Source: Mycobacterium sp. 050128
GTDB taxonomy: Bacteria > Actinomycetota > Actinomycetes > Mycobacteriales > Mycobacteriaceae
Length of the DNA: 64,000 bases
Direction: 5' to 3'
Assembly: GCF_036409155.1 (NCBI RefSeq)
Contig: NZ_JAZGLW010000001.1
Span: 3,472,001-3,536,000, forward strand
This document shows positions 27,954 through 35,788 of the stretch, piece after piece. The notes under the pieces are model-generated. The model was not told where the DNA came from, did no database searches, and saw only the letters and a program-made list of their open reading frames with translations. How positions within the stretch are numbered: the first letter of the stretch is position 1; each line of letters starts with the position of its first letter. The position numbers and the translations under genes are program-made.

Positions 27954-28008
27954 TTCAGCCTCCCGGCAGCCACGGTCGAGAACACGATAAGTCGGGCGAC
28001 GGCCTCGT

Positions 28009-28064
28009 ACCCAGGAAATGCAATTCCCGAACCTCGGTGTTTAAGGCCATTCTCATTCCTGGGT
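28009..28064. repeat. Inverted repeat ACCCAGGAA ... TTCCTGGGT upstream of the kinase gene
   Basis: Perfect 9-bp arms at 28009-28017 and 28056-28064, separated by 38 bp, lie in the gap 27954-28167 between the divergent kinase gene and the next plus-strand gene. It could loop out in RNA or bind a dimeric regulator at two half-sites. Confidence 0.4.
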
Positions 28065-28167
28065 CATAGAAAATCGGGTGCGAGGTCGGCGTCCTAGCGC
28101 CTCATCGAAGGCGGAGCGGCCGGATCACCAATTGCGATCCCGTTCGCTACTCAGGAATCATCAAGGC

Positions 28168-28530
28168 ATGTCCGTGGTCCGTGCAGGCCTGGCCGAGGGG
28201 TTCTACTTTGGCGAGGACGCGGTGTTGTTGGCCTTGGATGTCGAGGGGTTGAGTGCCTTCCTTGTAGCGCAGATTCACGCACAGGAAGAGGGGTCGTCGC
28301 GGCTAGACGTCGACGGAACGATTCACCAGTTCCTCATCGAGGGCACTGCGTCCGACATTGAGTTCTATGATGATGACGGCAGAGCGGTGTGGCACCTCAG
28401 CGACGCCAAGGCGCAAGAAATTATCGAGCTGTTGACAGACATGAGTCAGCACCCTGGCAGGGGTCACTATTACGTCGATATGTTCACACCCGCAGGGACA
28501 CTGGTGATTTCGCTCAACGAGTACACCTAG
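28168..28530 (+). CDS. Unrecognised acidic protein, 120 aa
   Basis: I do not recognise the family. The ATG at 28168 is preferred over a GTG at 28078 because the added 30 residues are basic and low-complexity and AGGAATCATCAAGG precedes the ATG. The product is acidic, probably a soluble alpha/beta protein (FYFGEDAVLLALDVEGLSAF at the start; alternating hydrophobic strands such as HYYVDMFTPAGTLVISL at the end). There is no signal peptide and no cysteine. It is convergent with the next gene (15-bp gap). Size and acidity would suit an immunity or antitoxin-like partner, but no evidence goes beyond that. Confidence 0.7.
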   Translation: MSVVRAGLAEGFYFGEDAVLLALDVEGLSAFLVAQIHAQEEGSSRLDVDGTIHQFLIEGTASDIEFYDDDGRAVWHLSDAKAQEIIELLTDMSQHPGRGHYYVDMFTPAGTLVISLNEYT

Positions 28531-28545
28531 CGGCGGATTGTGCAG

Positions 28546-28941
28546 CTACCCCTGCTCGTCAACGTGCTCGGGAACCAGCAGGCTTCCGTCGATGCCGTGG
28601 CGATTGATCTTCCGCTGGACGGAGCGCAGTAACGGCGCTGCTGCGTCGTCGCGGAAGTTAGTCGCAAAGTCCAGCCCGGAGCCAACCAGGGTGCTTACCC
28701 AGGAAACTTCAGTGAGGAAGACAGCGCGGGCCCAGTTGAGCTTGGACAAAGGCTGATGCTGCCCAATGGCGTTCAGGAGCTGTTCGATAAGGGCGTAAAA
28801 CGTTGCGCGGTCTGCCAGACCCAAAGCTCGGGTCATTACGGATTTGTACTGAATCGAACCGCCATATTCGTTGATGCCGTGAAACAACAGCCGACGCTCA
28901 TCCTCAGTTAGCTCGATGTCGATGAGCTCCGTCGCGGTCAT
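28546..28941 (-). CDS. Unrecognised protein, 131 aa
   Basis: Not assigned to a family. The N-terminus (LIDIELTEDERRLLFHGINEYGG) is a helical, charged segment of a kind I associate with short conserved mycobacterial/actinobacterial hypothetical proteins. The middle is amphipathic helix (ATFYALIEQLLNAIGQH), and the end is mixed. There is no signal peptide or membrane segment. ATG start. A 39-codon frame with a strong ribosome-binding site ends 28 bp upstream on the same strand and may be co-transcribed. Confidence 0.7.
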   Translation of the reverse strand: MTATELIDIELTEDERRLLFHGINEYGGSIQYKSVMTRALGLADRATFYALIEQLLNAIGQHQPLSKLNWARAVFLTEVSWVSTLVGSGLDFATNFRDDAAAPLLRSVQRKINRHGIDGSLLVPEHVDEQG

Positions 28942-28969
28942 AGTCTCAGCCTAACGATGTGTCCGGGGA

Positions 28970-29089
28970 TCAATGGTGATCGTCTTCCCAGGGTTCTTCG
29001 GCGGCGTCGCCGAGCACGTGGGGTCCGTGCCAGTGCGGGGGTGGTGCCAAAGTGGGTCCAAAGGGTGCGCCGGGTCCACCGGCAATCAT
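28970..29089 (-). CDS. Candidate small His/Pro-rich protein, 39 aa
   Basis: Minus-strand frame in an otherwise empty 272-bp gap (28942-29213). Its ATG has an unusually good Shine-Dalgarno, AAGGAAGG, 4 nt upstream. The product starts MIAGGPGAPFGP, then PPPHWHGPHVLG, and ends in an acidic/His tail EEPWEDDHH. Six of 39 residues are His, in HWHxxH and DDHH clusters, which could bind metal. The next gene on this strand begins 28 bp downstream. A plus-strand frame overlaps it, but with a poor ribosome-binding site. No homolog is known to me. Confidence 0.38.
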   Translation of the reverse strand: MIAGGPGAPFGPTLAPPPHWHGPHVLGDAAEEPWEDDHH

Positions 29090-29213
29090 CGGTCCTTCCT
29101 TAATTGAGGGCGCTGCCGGCGTGGGGCCGGTGCGCCAAGTTCACGGTGGGGAGTTGGGCTGCTTGCGTTGCTCCCCAATCTATTTGGGTGGACAGCCCGA
29201 CCCTATTCGACTC

Positions 29214-29753
29214 TTACCCGAGGCAGTCCGCCGCCGACGTCAGCTCCGCAGACATGTTGCTTTCCATCATCTTGCATGCCGCCGCGCCGAGTTCTTCGTC
29301 GATGTGGGCGACGGCATCCGTGGGAATGACGACCTGAAAATGGCGCACATAGGCATCCAGCGCGCTGTAGAGGATGCACTGCTCGGTGACCTGTCCGGTC
29401 AGAACCAACCGCTCGGTGCCGAGGCGATTGAGTAGGTACGCCAGTGACGTCGAATAGAACGCGCTGTGGCGGACCTTGGTCAGTAGCCGGCTACCCTTGG
29501 CCGGCACGATCGGCTCCACCAGGTCGGGCCGGGCGCCGTGGCACGCGGATTCGACGAGGTCGGTGAACTCGGCGGTGAAGTCGCCGTAGTTGTCGTTGAC
29601 ATAGATCAGGTCTACGTCGTCGGATTCACGCGCGCGACGCACCAAATCGGTCAGCGGATCGATGATCTTGTCGACATTGGGTATCAGTGCGTCAGCGTCG
29701 GGATGCTGATAGCTGTTCATCATGTCGACCACCAAGACTGCGGTATCACTCAT
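29214..29753 (-). CDS. Isochorismatase/nicotinamidase-like cysteine hydrolase
   Basis: An alpha/beta cysteine hydrolase of 179 aa. The start used here is the ATG giving MSDTAVLVVDMMNSYQ; an upstream ATG adds 16 residues without family similarity. The family triad is visible: Asp in VVDMM (residue 10), Lys in VPAKGSR and nucleophile Cys in TEQCILYSALDAY (about 130). Members cleave isochorismate, nicotinamide or related amides. It is divergent from nadE (58 bp apart), so a nicotinamidase-type role in NAD salvage is attractive but unproven; M. tuberculosis PncA is a different protein. Confidence 0.85.
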   Translation of the reverse strand: MSDTAVLVVDMMNSYQHPDADALIPNVDKIIDPLTDLVRRARESDDVDLIYVNDNYGDFTAEFTDLVESACHGARPDLVEPIVPAKGSRLLTKVRHSAFYSTSLAYLLNRLGTERLVLTGQVTEQCILYSALDAYVRHFQVVIPTDAVAHIDEELGAAACKMMESNMSAELTSAADCLG

Positions 29754-29811
29754 GCCGAGGTGATACCCGGCGCATGCTTGTTGACACTGATCAGGCGACA
29801 ATGGAAGGGCG

Positions 29812-31854
29812 ATGGACTTTTACAACAGCTACCGCCACGGATTCGTCCGGGTTGCCGCGTGCACGCACCACACCACGATCGGCGACCCGGCGGCCAACGC
29901 GGCCTCGGTGTTGCGTCTGGCAGCCCAGTGTCACGACGAGGGTGTCGCGCTGGCCGTCTTCCCGGAACTGACGCTGTCCGGGTACTCCATCGAGGACATC
30001 GTCCTACAGGACCTATTGCTCGACGATGTCGAAACCGCGCTGGCCGACATCGTCGCCGCATCTAGCGACCTGCTGCCGATCTTGGTGGTCGGCGCCCCGC
30101 TGCGCTACCGGCAGCGGATCTACAACACCGCCGTCGTCATCCACCGCGGCGTGGTGCTCGGCGTGGCGCCCAAGTCCTACCTGCCCACCTACCGCGAGTT
30201 CTACGAGCACCGCCAGATCGCGCCTGGCGACGACGAGCACGGCATCATCCGGATCGGCGACATCGAGGCGGCGTTCGGGCCCGATCTGCTGTTCGCGGCT
30301 TCCGACTATCCCGATTTCGTCTTGCACGTCGAAATCTGCGAGGACATGTTCGTGCCGATTCCGCCCAGCGCGGAAGCGGCGCTGGCCGGAGCGACGGTGC
30401 TGGCCAACCTGTCCGGCAGCCCGATCACGATCGGGCGGGCCGAGGACCGTCGGCTGCTGGCCCGCTCGGCGTCGTCGCGATGCCTGGCCGCCTACATTTA
30501 CGCTGCCGCGGGCGAGGGCGAATCGACGACCGACCTGGCCTGGGACGGACAGACGATGATCTTCGAAAACGGTGTGCTGCTGGCCGAATCCGAGCGCTTC
30601 CCCAAGGGGGAGCGTCGGTCGGTGGCAGACGTCGACACCGGGCTGCTGCGCTCGGAGCGGCTGCGCATGGGCACTTTCGACGACAACCGGCGCCATCACC
30701 GGCCGTTGTCGGACTCGTTCCGGCTCATCGAGTTTCAGCTGGACCCGCCAGCGGGCGACATCGGGCTGAGGCGAACGATCGAGCGTTTCCCATTCGTTCC
30801 CGCCGATCCGCAACGGCTGCAACAGGATTGCTACGAGGCCTACAACATCCAGGTCTCGGGCCTCGAACAGCGGCTGCGTGCCCTGAACTATCCCAAGGTC
30901 GTCATCGGGATTTCCGGTGGGCTGGATTCGACGCACGCGCTGATCGTCGCGGCGCGGGCGATGGACCGCGAAAACCGGCCGCGCGGCGATATTCTGGCGT
31001 TCACCCTGCCGGGGTTTGCGACGGGTGAGCGCACCAAACGCAACGCGATCGAGCTGTGCCGCGCGCTCGGCGTGACTTTCGCCGAGATCGACATCCGCGA
31101 TACCGCGGCGCTGATGCTCAAGGAAATGGATCATCCGTTCTCCCGGGGCGAGAACGTCTACGACGTCACATTCGAAAACGTCCAGGCCGGATTGCGCACC
31201 GACTACCTGTTCCGGCTGGCCAATCAGCGCGGCGGGATCGTGCTGGGCACCGGAGATCTCTCCGAGCTGGGCCTGGGCTGGTCGACCTATGGCGTCGGCG
31301 ACCAGATGTCGCACTACAACGTCAACGCCGGCGTGCCCAAAACACTGATCCAGCATCTGATCCGCTGGGTCATCTCGTCGGGGGAGTTCGAGTCCGAAGT
31401 CGACGCGGTGCTGCAGTCGGTGCTTGACACCGAGATAACTCCCGAACTCATCCCCACTGGCGAGGAAGAAGAACTGCAGAGCAGCGAGGCCAAGATCGGA
31501 CCCTATGCCCTGCAAGACTTTTCGCTGTTCCACGTGCTGCGCTACGGGTTCCGGCCGTCAAAGATCGCGTTCCTGGCCTGGCACGCCTGGACGGACCCGG
31601 AGCGTGGCAACTGGCCGCCCGGATTCCCGGAGGACAAGCGACCGTCCTATCAGCTCAAGGAGATCCGGCACTGGCTGCAGATATTCGTGCAGCGGTTCTA
31701 CTCATTCAGTCAGTTCAAACGCTCGGCATTGCCCAACGGCCCCAAGGTGTCCCACGGCGGCGCGCTGTCACCGCGCGGAGACTGGCGCGCCCCGTCGGAC
31801 ATGTCCGCGCGCATCTGGCTCGACGAAATCGACCGCGAGGTGCCCGAAGACTAG
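29812..31854 (+). CDS. nadE: Glutamine-dependent NAD+ synthetase
   Basis: Last step of NAD synthesis: amidation of nicotinic acid adenine dinucleotide using glutamine. The N-terminal nitrilase-like glutaminase has the exact catalytic triad Glu52, Lys121, Cys176; the C-terminal synthetase has the PP-loop GISGGLDSTHA (near 364). 680 aa against 679 for Rv2438c. ATG with GAAGGG upstream. nadD, the preceding pathway step, lies 10 kb further on. It is convergent with the Rv2437-like gene through a long hairpin. Confidence 0.97.
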   Translation: MDFYNSYRHGFVRVAACTHHTTIGDPAANAASVLRLAAQCHDEGVALAVFPELTLSGYSIEDIVLQDLLLDDVETALADIVAASSDLLPILVVGAPLRYRQRIYNTAVVIHRGVVLGVAPKSYLPTYREFYEHRQIAPGDDEHGIIRIGDIEAAFGPDLLFAASDYPDFVLHVEICEDMFVPIPPSAEAALAGATVLANLSGSPITIGRAEDRRLLARSASSRCLAAYIYAAAGEGESTTDLAWDGQTMIFENGVLLAESERFPKGERRSVADVDTGLLRSERLRMGTFDDNRRHHRPLSDSFRLIEFQLDPPAGDIGLRRTIERFPFVPADPQRLQQDCYEAYNIQVSGLEQRLRALNYPKVVIGISGGLDSTHALIVAARAMDRENRPRGDILAFTLPGFATGERTKRNAIELCRALGVTFAEIDIRDTAALMLKEMDHPFSRGENVYDVTFENVQAGLRTDYLFRLANQRGGIVLGTGDLSELGLGWSTYGVGDQMSHYNVNAGVPKTLIQHLIRWVISSGEFESEVDAVLQSVLDTEITPELIPTGEEEELQSSEAKIGPYALQDFSLFHVLRYGFRPSKIAFLAWHAWTDPERGNWPPGFPEDKRPSYQLKEIRHWLQIFVQRFYSFSQFKRSALPNGPKVSHGGALSPRGDWRAPSDMSARIWLDEIDREVPED

Positions 31855-31889
31855 CTCGCACGGCGAATGCCGCGACCCTGGTCGAATGC

Positions 31890-31950
31890 CGCGAGCAGTA
31901 ACGTCACTGCGAAAAATCGTGCGCAAATTCGCAGTGACGCTATGCTCGCG
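31890..31950. terminator. Long imperfect palindrome between nadE and the Rv2437-like gene
   Basis: Arms of 23-24 nt (31890-31913 and 31928-31950) pair with a single mismatch and one bulge around a 14-nt loop. The inner core CGTCACTGCGAA / TTCGCAGTGACG is perfect. It sits between convergent genes, so it can terminate both. Just before it the 12-mer CGAATGCCGCGA is repeated (31864-31875 and 31883-31894). This looks like one copy of a dispersed mycobacterial palindrome rather than a simple terminator. Confidence 0.6.
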
Positions 31951-31959
31951 AGCGAGGGC

Positions 31960-32367
31960 CTAGGTCCTGGCGCGGCGCCAGCCCTGGTATTGCAGCTCCG
32001 CGAAGAGCAGCGTGTAGATGCCGGATCCCAGGGTGAGAATCACGCCGGTGGCGGTCAACGGGAAGACATCGGCGAGCACCAGCACGACGGCGGCCACCGT
32101 GTAGAGCAGGTTGCCGAACACGACGGCCATGCCGACGCGCCGCACCGACGGCAGTGACGCCAGCCAGAGCACCAACACGCCGTAACTGATCAGGAAGCCG
32201 GCCATGCCGTACTCGAACGCCTTGGTGGTGCCGGAGGCCTGGGCCAGGTAGCCGGCCAGCGGGACGCCGGCCAGGCCGACCAGGCCGCTGATGGCGGCGT
32301 CGGCGCGCATCGCGAGGCGAAGAAATCCGTCGCGAGTTCCGGTGCGGTCAAGAGTGGTGGCAGACAT
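31960..32367 (-). CDS. Small four-helix membrane protein (Rv2437-like)
   Basis: A 135-aa integral membrane protein with four predicted helices (about 30-48, 55-74, 84-103, 108-126) and a short basic C-terminus (QYQGWRRART). The ATG is chosen because AAAGGAACC lies just upstream; a longer frame to 32457 would read through the upstream repeats. It has the position and size of Rv2437 next to rbsK. Its function is unknown. Upstream lie four phased CTGCCA-type repeats that may be its regulatory region. Confidence 0.82.
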   Translation of the reverse strand: MSATTLDRTGTRDGFLRLAMRADAAISGLVGLAGVPLAGYLAQASGTTKAFEYGMAGFLISYGVLVLWLASLPSVRRVGMAVVFGNLLYTVAAVVLVLADVFPLTATGVILTLGSGIYTLLFAELQYQGWRRART

Positions 32368-32419
32368 GAGGTTCCTTTCTGATGCGGTTACCGATGCTGT
32401 TGACGTTGCTCGCAAAGCA

Positions 32420-32457
32420 CTGCCAGATCGACGCCAGGCGCTGCCAATTACTGCCAA
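32420..32457 (-). promoter_or_regulatory. Four helically phased CTGCCA(A/G) repeats upstream of the Rv2437-like gene
   Basis: On the plus strand CTGCCAG (32420), ACGCCAG (32431), CTGCCAA (32441) and CTGCCAA (32451) begin 11, 10 and 10 bp apart, i.e. on one face of the helix. They lie 53-90 bp upstream of the minus-strand start at 32367, the normal position for an activator or for cooperative binding. No regulator is assigned. Confidence 0.5.
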
Positions 32458-32509
32458 CCGCAGGTCAGCCGGTGTTTGGCGGGCCGCTGGCGCGCCCTAT
32501 CGAATCAGT

Positions 32510-32551
32510 CCGACGCCCGGGACGAAGCGGCCGACGCCCGGGACGAGGCGG
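32510..32551. repeat. Two-copy 21-bp tandem repeat downstream of rbsK
   Basis: Units at 32510-32530 and 32531-32551 differ at one base (GACGAAGCGG versus GACGAGGCGG). A degenerate third copy may follow. It lies in the 206-bp gap between rbsK and the Rv2437-like gene; no coding role is seen. Confidence 0.6.
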
Positions 32552-32573
32552 CCGATGACGGCGACGCCGTTCA

Positions 32574-33449
32574 TCACATGGGCCCGGGCATTGCCACGTC
32601 AATGGTGTTGGCGTCCGGCGCGCAGTCACCGGCCCCCGGCACGGTTGTCGACAGCGCGGCCGCGGTACAGGCCCGCTCCAGCGCCGCCAATCGCTCGGCC
32701 CGCGCACCCGGACCGGGCGGCCAGCTCGCTGCCAGCACTCCCGCAAACACGTCACCGGCACCGGTGGTGTCCACCGCGTGGACCGTCGGCGCGGGTACCC
32801 AGAGCTCGTCGTCGGGGCTGACGTAGCGGGCGCCGCGGGCGCCGAGGGTTGTGACTAAATGATTTGGCCGCCCGGGTAATTCCTCGGTTTCGTTTTCGTT
32901 GGCGATTACCACGTCCGCGAGATCCGCCAGTTCGGCGAGCGCGCTTCGCACCTGGTGGCACGGCGACGCGTTGACGATGACGACCGCTCCCGCCGCCTTG
33001 GCTTCGCGTGCCGCGGCCACCGCGGTGGCGATCGGAATCTCTAACTGGGTCAACAACACATCGCTGTCGGTGATCACCCGGGTGGCCGCTGCACTCAGGG
33101 TGAGTAGTCCGTTGGCGCCCGGCGCCACCACGATGGTGTTCTCGGCGCTGGTGTCGACCACGATGATCGCCGTGCCGCTGGGACCGGGGACGGCCACCGT
33201 CGCGTCCAGCCCAACGCCGTTGGCCACCAGATGCGCCCGCAACCCTGCGGCCGCGGCGTCGTCGCCGAGCGCCCCGACGAATTGCACCTGCGCGCCCGCG
33301 CGTGCCGCGGCCACGGCCTGGTTGCCGCCTTTGCCACCGGGTGCGTAACTCAGTGACGACGCGAGCACCGTCTCGCCCGGGCGGGGAAGCGCGGTGACGT
33401 CGCAGGTGATGTCCATGTTCACGCTGCCGACCACACAGACCCGAGTCAT
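32574..33449 (-). CDS. rbsK: Ribokinase (PfkB family)
   Basis: Phosphorylates ribose to ribose 5-phosphate. The 291-aa PfkB-family protein begins VCVVGSVNMDITC, has YAPGGKGGNQAVAAAR (about 35-50) as sugar-binding signature and DTTGAGDVFAGVLAAS (about 231-246) with the catalytic Asp and anion hole. Counterpart of Rv2436. It is divergent from the cyclase gene (125 bp) and precedes the Rv2437-like gene on the same strand. No ribose transporter is nearby. Confidence 0.92.
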   Translation of the reverse strand: MTRVCVVGSVNMDITCDVTALPRPGETVLASSLSYAPGGKGGNQAVAAARAGAQVQFVGALGDDAAAAGLRAHLVANGVGLDATVAVPGPSGTAIIVVDTSAENTIVVAPGANGLLTLSAAATRVITDSDVLLTQLEIPIATAVAAAREAKAAGAVVIVNASPCHQVRSALAELADLADVVIANENETEELPGRPNHLVTTLGARGARYVSPDDELWVPAPTVHAVDTTGAGDVFAGVLAASWPPGPGARAERLAALERACTAAALSTTVPGAGDCAPDANTIDVAMPGPM

Positions 33450-33574
33450 CTGATGAACGGTAGTCGCGTGTTGCGTGCCATTTGACGGCGATCGCAGGCC
33501 TCAAACGCCAATTTTGTGATGTCCGCGCGCTAGTGTGCTGCGTGAACAGCGCCTCGTAGGGAAGGGGGAAGCCA

Positions 33575-35788
33575 GTGACATCGAGTGAGCTGACCGACAC
33601 CGAATCGGCCACCGAATCCGTCCCGGCCGAAGAGGCAGTGACCCAGGAGGGTGCCTCTCGCACGAGTCGCAGGTTTCGCCGCCGGCGTTTCTGGCGGGTT
33701 GGTATCCAGTCCAAGCTGTTGATGACGCTGTTGATCTGCAGCATCTTTTCGGTGGCGGTCGTTGGCCTGATCGGGGCGCTCACCGGCCGCAGCGCGCTAC
33801 GGCAAGTCGAGGCCGAACGGCTGACCGAGCTGCGCGAATCTCAAAAGCGGCAACTGGAATCGCTGTTCAAGCAGATGACGAACTCCCTCATCGTCTACAG
33901 CGGCGGGTTCAGCATTGTTCAGGCCATGGAAGCGTTCTCCGCCGGCTTCAACCAATTGGGCAACGCGACGATCAGCCCCGCGCAGCAGCAGTCGCTCGTC
34001 AATTACTACGACAACGAGATGATCAAACCGATCAAACGCATCACCGGCGATACGATCGACATCAACGCCGTGATGCCGAGCACCAACGCGCAGAAGTACC
34101 TTCAGGCGAATTACACCGCGCCGCCCAGGACCAGTGCTGACGGGCTGCCGGTGGTGGACGCGGGCGATGGCAGTGCCTGGTCGGCGGCTAACGCGCGATT
34201 CGACTTCTACATGCGCGGCATCGTCACTCGTTTCGACTATCGAGACGTGCTGTTGCTCGACAACGGCGGCAATGTCGTCTACTCGGTGGCCAAGGGTCCC
34301 GACCTGGGCACCAACATCTTCACCGGCCCCTATCGCGAATCCAATCTGCGCGATGCCTATCAAAAAGCTTTGCGTTCCAACGATATCGACTTCGTCTGGG
34401 TCACCGACTTCCAGACGTATCAACCGGCGCTGGATGCTCCCACCGGTTGGGTGGTGTCGCCGATCGGCATGAACGGCAAGATCGACGGCGTAATGGCTTG
34501 GCCGCTGCCAACTCCGAAGATCAACCGGATCATGACCGCGGACAAACAATGGGAGGCCGCCGGTATGGGCCCGTCGACCGAATCGTATTTGGTGGGTCCC
34601 GACGGCCTGATGCGCTCCGATTCCCGGCTATTCCTCGAGGATCCGGAGGAATATCGAAAGGAGGCCATCGCGGCCGGGACCCCGCCCGACGTGGCCAACA
34701 GGGCGATTCAGTTGGGGACGACCATCCTCGTCCAGTCGGCGGAAACGGCGGGCTTTCGGGCCGCCCAACGCGGGCAGACCGGAACCGTCACCGGCACCGA
34801 CTACACGGGCAATAGCGAGATGGAGGCCTATACCCCGTTCAACGTGCCCAATTCCGATCTGCACTGGTCGATCTTGGTGACGCGCGACGACTCGGATGCT
34901 TTCGCACGGCTGGGCAGATTCAGCCAAACACTGGTGGTTGGTGTCGCGTCGATGATCTTCGTCGTATGTGTCGCCTCGATGTTGCTTGCCCAGATCATGC
35001 TGCGACCGGTGCGGCGGCTACAGGCCGGTACCCAGAAGATCAGCTCCGGCGACTACGAAGTCAATATCCCGGTCACGTCTCGCGACGAAATCGGTGACCT
35101 CACTCAGGCTTTCAATGAGATGAGCCGGAACCTGGCGATCAAGGACGAGCTGCTCAACGAGCAGCGCAAAGAGAACAACCGGCTGCTGCTGGCACTGATG
35201 CCCGAGTCGGTGGCGCAACGCTATCGCGAGGGTCAGGAGACCATCGCCGAAAAGCACCAGGACGTGGCCATCATCTTCGCCGATATCGTTGGCCTGGACG
35301 AGATTTCGATCGATCTGTCCGGCGACGAGCTGGTGGGCATCGTCGACGACCTCTTCCGCCAGTTCGATGCGGCCGCCGAAGCCCTCGGCGTCGAACGGAT
35401 TCGCACGTTCCACAACGGTTACCTCGCCAGCTGCGGGGTGGTGACGCCGCGACTGGACAGCATTTACCGAAGCCTTGACTTCGCCCTGGAGATGCGCCAG
35501 ATCATCGATCGGTTCAACAACCAGTCCTCACACGAGCTGAAGCTGCGGGTCGGCATCAACACCGGCAACGTGATCAGCGGACTGGTGGGACGATCAAGTC
35601 TCGTCTACGACATGTGGGGCGGGGCGGTAAGCCTGGCATTCCAAATGCACAGTGGTGCACCGCAACCCGGCATCTACGTCACCTCCAGTGTGTACGAGGC
35701 GATGCGGGATGTCCGGCAATTCACGCCGGCCGGCACGATCTTGGTCGGTGGAAAAGATCAGGCGATTTATCGGCTGTCGGAGCGGTAA
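33575..35788 (+). CDS. Membrane receptor with degenerate class III adenylate/guanylate cyclase domain (Rv2435c-like)
   Basis: 737 aa with GTG start after AGGGAAGGGGGAAG. Order: basic cytoplasmic tail; TM1 (about 49-70); extracytoplasmic dCache-like sensor; TM2 (about 450-472); HAMP (about 474-530); cyclase homology domain (about 560-737). The first metal Asp (Asp570) and purine-site Asp679 remain. The second metal Asp is Asn614, the base-selecting Lys is Arg610, and the transition-state Asn and Arg are Ser686 and Gln690. The domain is therefore probably inactive or works differently. It overlaps the MscS gene by one base (TAATG), so the two are co-translated. Confidence 0.9.
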   Translation: MTSSELTDTESATESVPAEEAVTQEGASRTSRRFRRRRFWRVGIQSKLLMTLLICSIFSVAVVGLIGALTGRSALRQVEAERLTELRESQKRQLESLFKQMTNSLIVYSGGFSIVQAMEAFSAGFNQLGNATISPAQQQSLVNYYDNEMIKPIKRITGDTIDINAVMPSTNAQKYLQANYTAPPRTSADGLPVVDAGDGSAWSAANARFDFYMRGIVTRFDYRDVLLLDNGGNVVYSVAKGPDLGTNIFTGPYRESNLRDAYQKALRSNDIDFVWVTDFQTYQPALDAPTGWVVSPIGMNGKIDGVMAWPLPTPKINRIMTADKQWEAAGMGPSTESYLVGPDGLMRSDSRLFLEDPEEYRKEAIAAGTPPDVANRAIQLGTTILVQSAETAGFRAAQRGQTGTVTGTDYTGNSEMEAYTPFNVPNSDLHWSILVTRDDSDAFARLGRFSQTLVVGVASMIFVVCVASMLLAQIMLRPVRRLQAGTQKISSGDYEVNIPVTSRDEIGDLTQAFNEMSRNLAIKDELLNEQRKENNRLLLALMPESVAQRYREGQETIAEKHQDVAIIFADIVGLDEISIDLSGDELVGIVDDLFRQFDAAAEALGVERIRTFHNGYLASCGVVTPRLDSIYRSLDFALEMRQIIDRFNNQSSHELKLRVGINTGNVISGLVGRSSLVYDMWGGAVSLAFQMHSGAPQPGIYVTSSVYEAMRDVRQFTPAGTILVGGKDQAIYRLSER

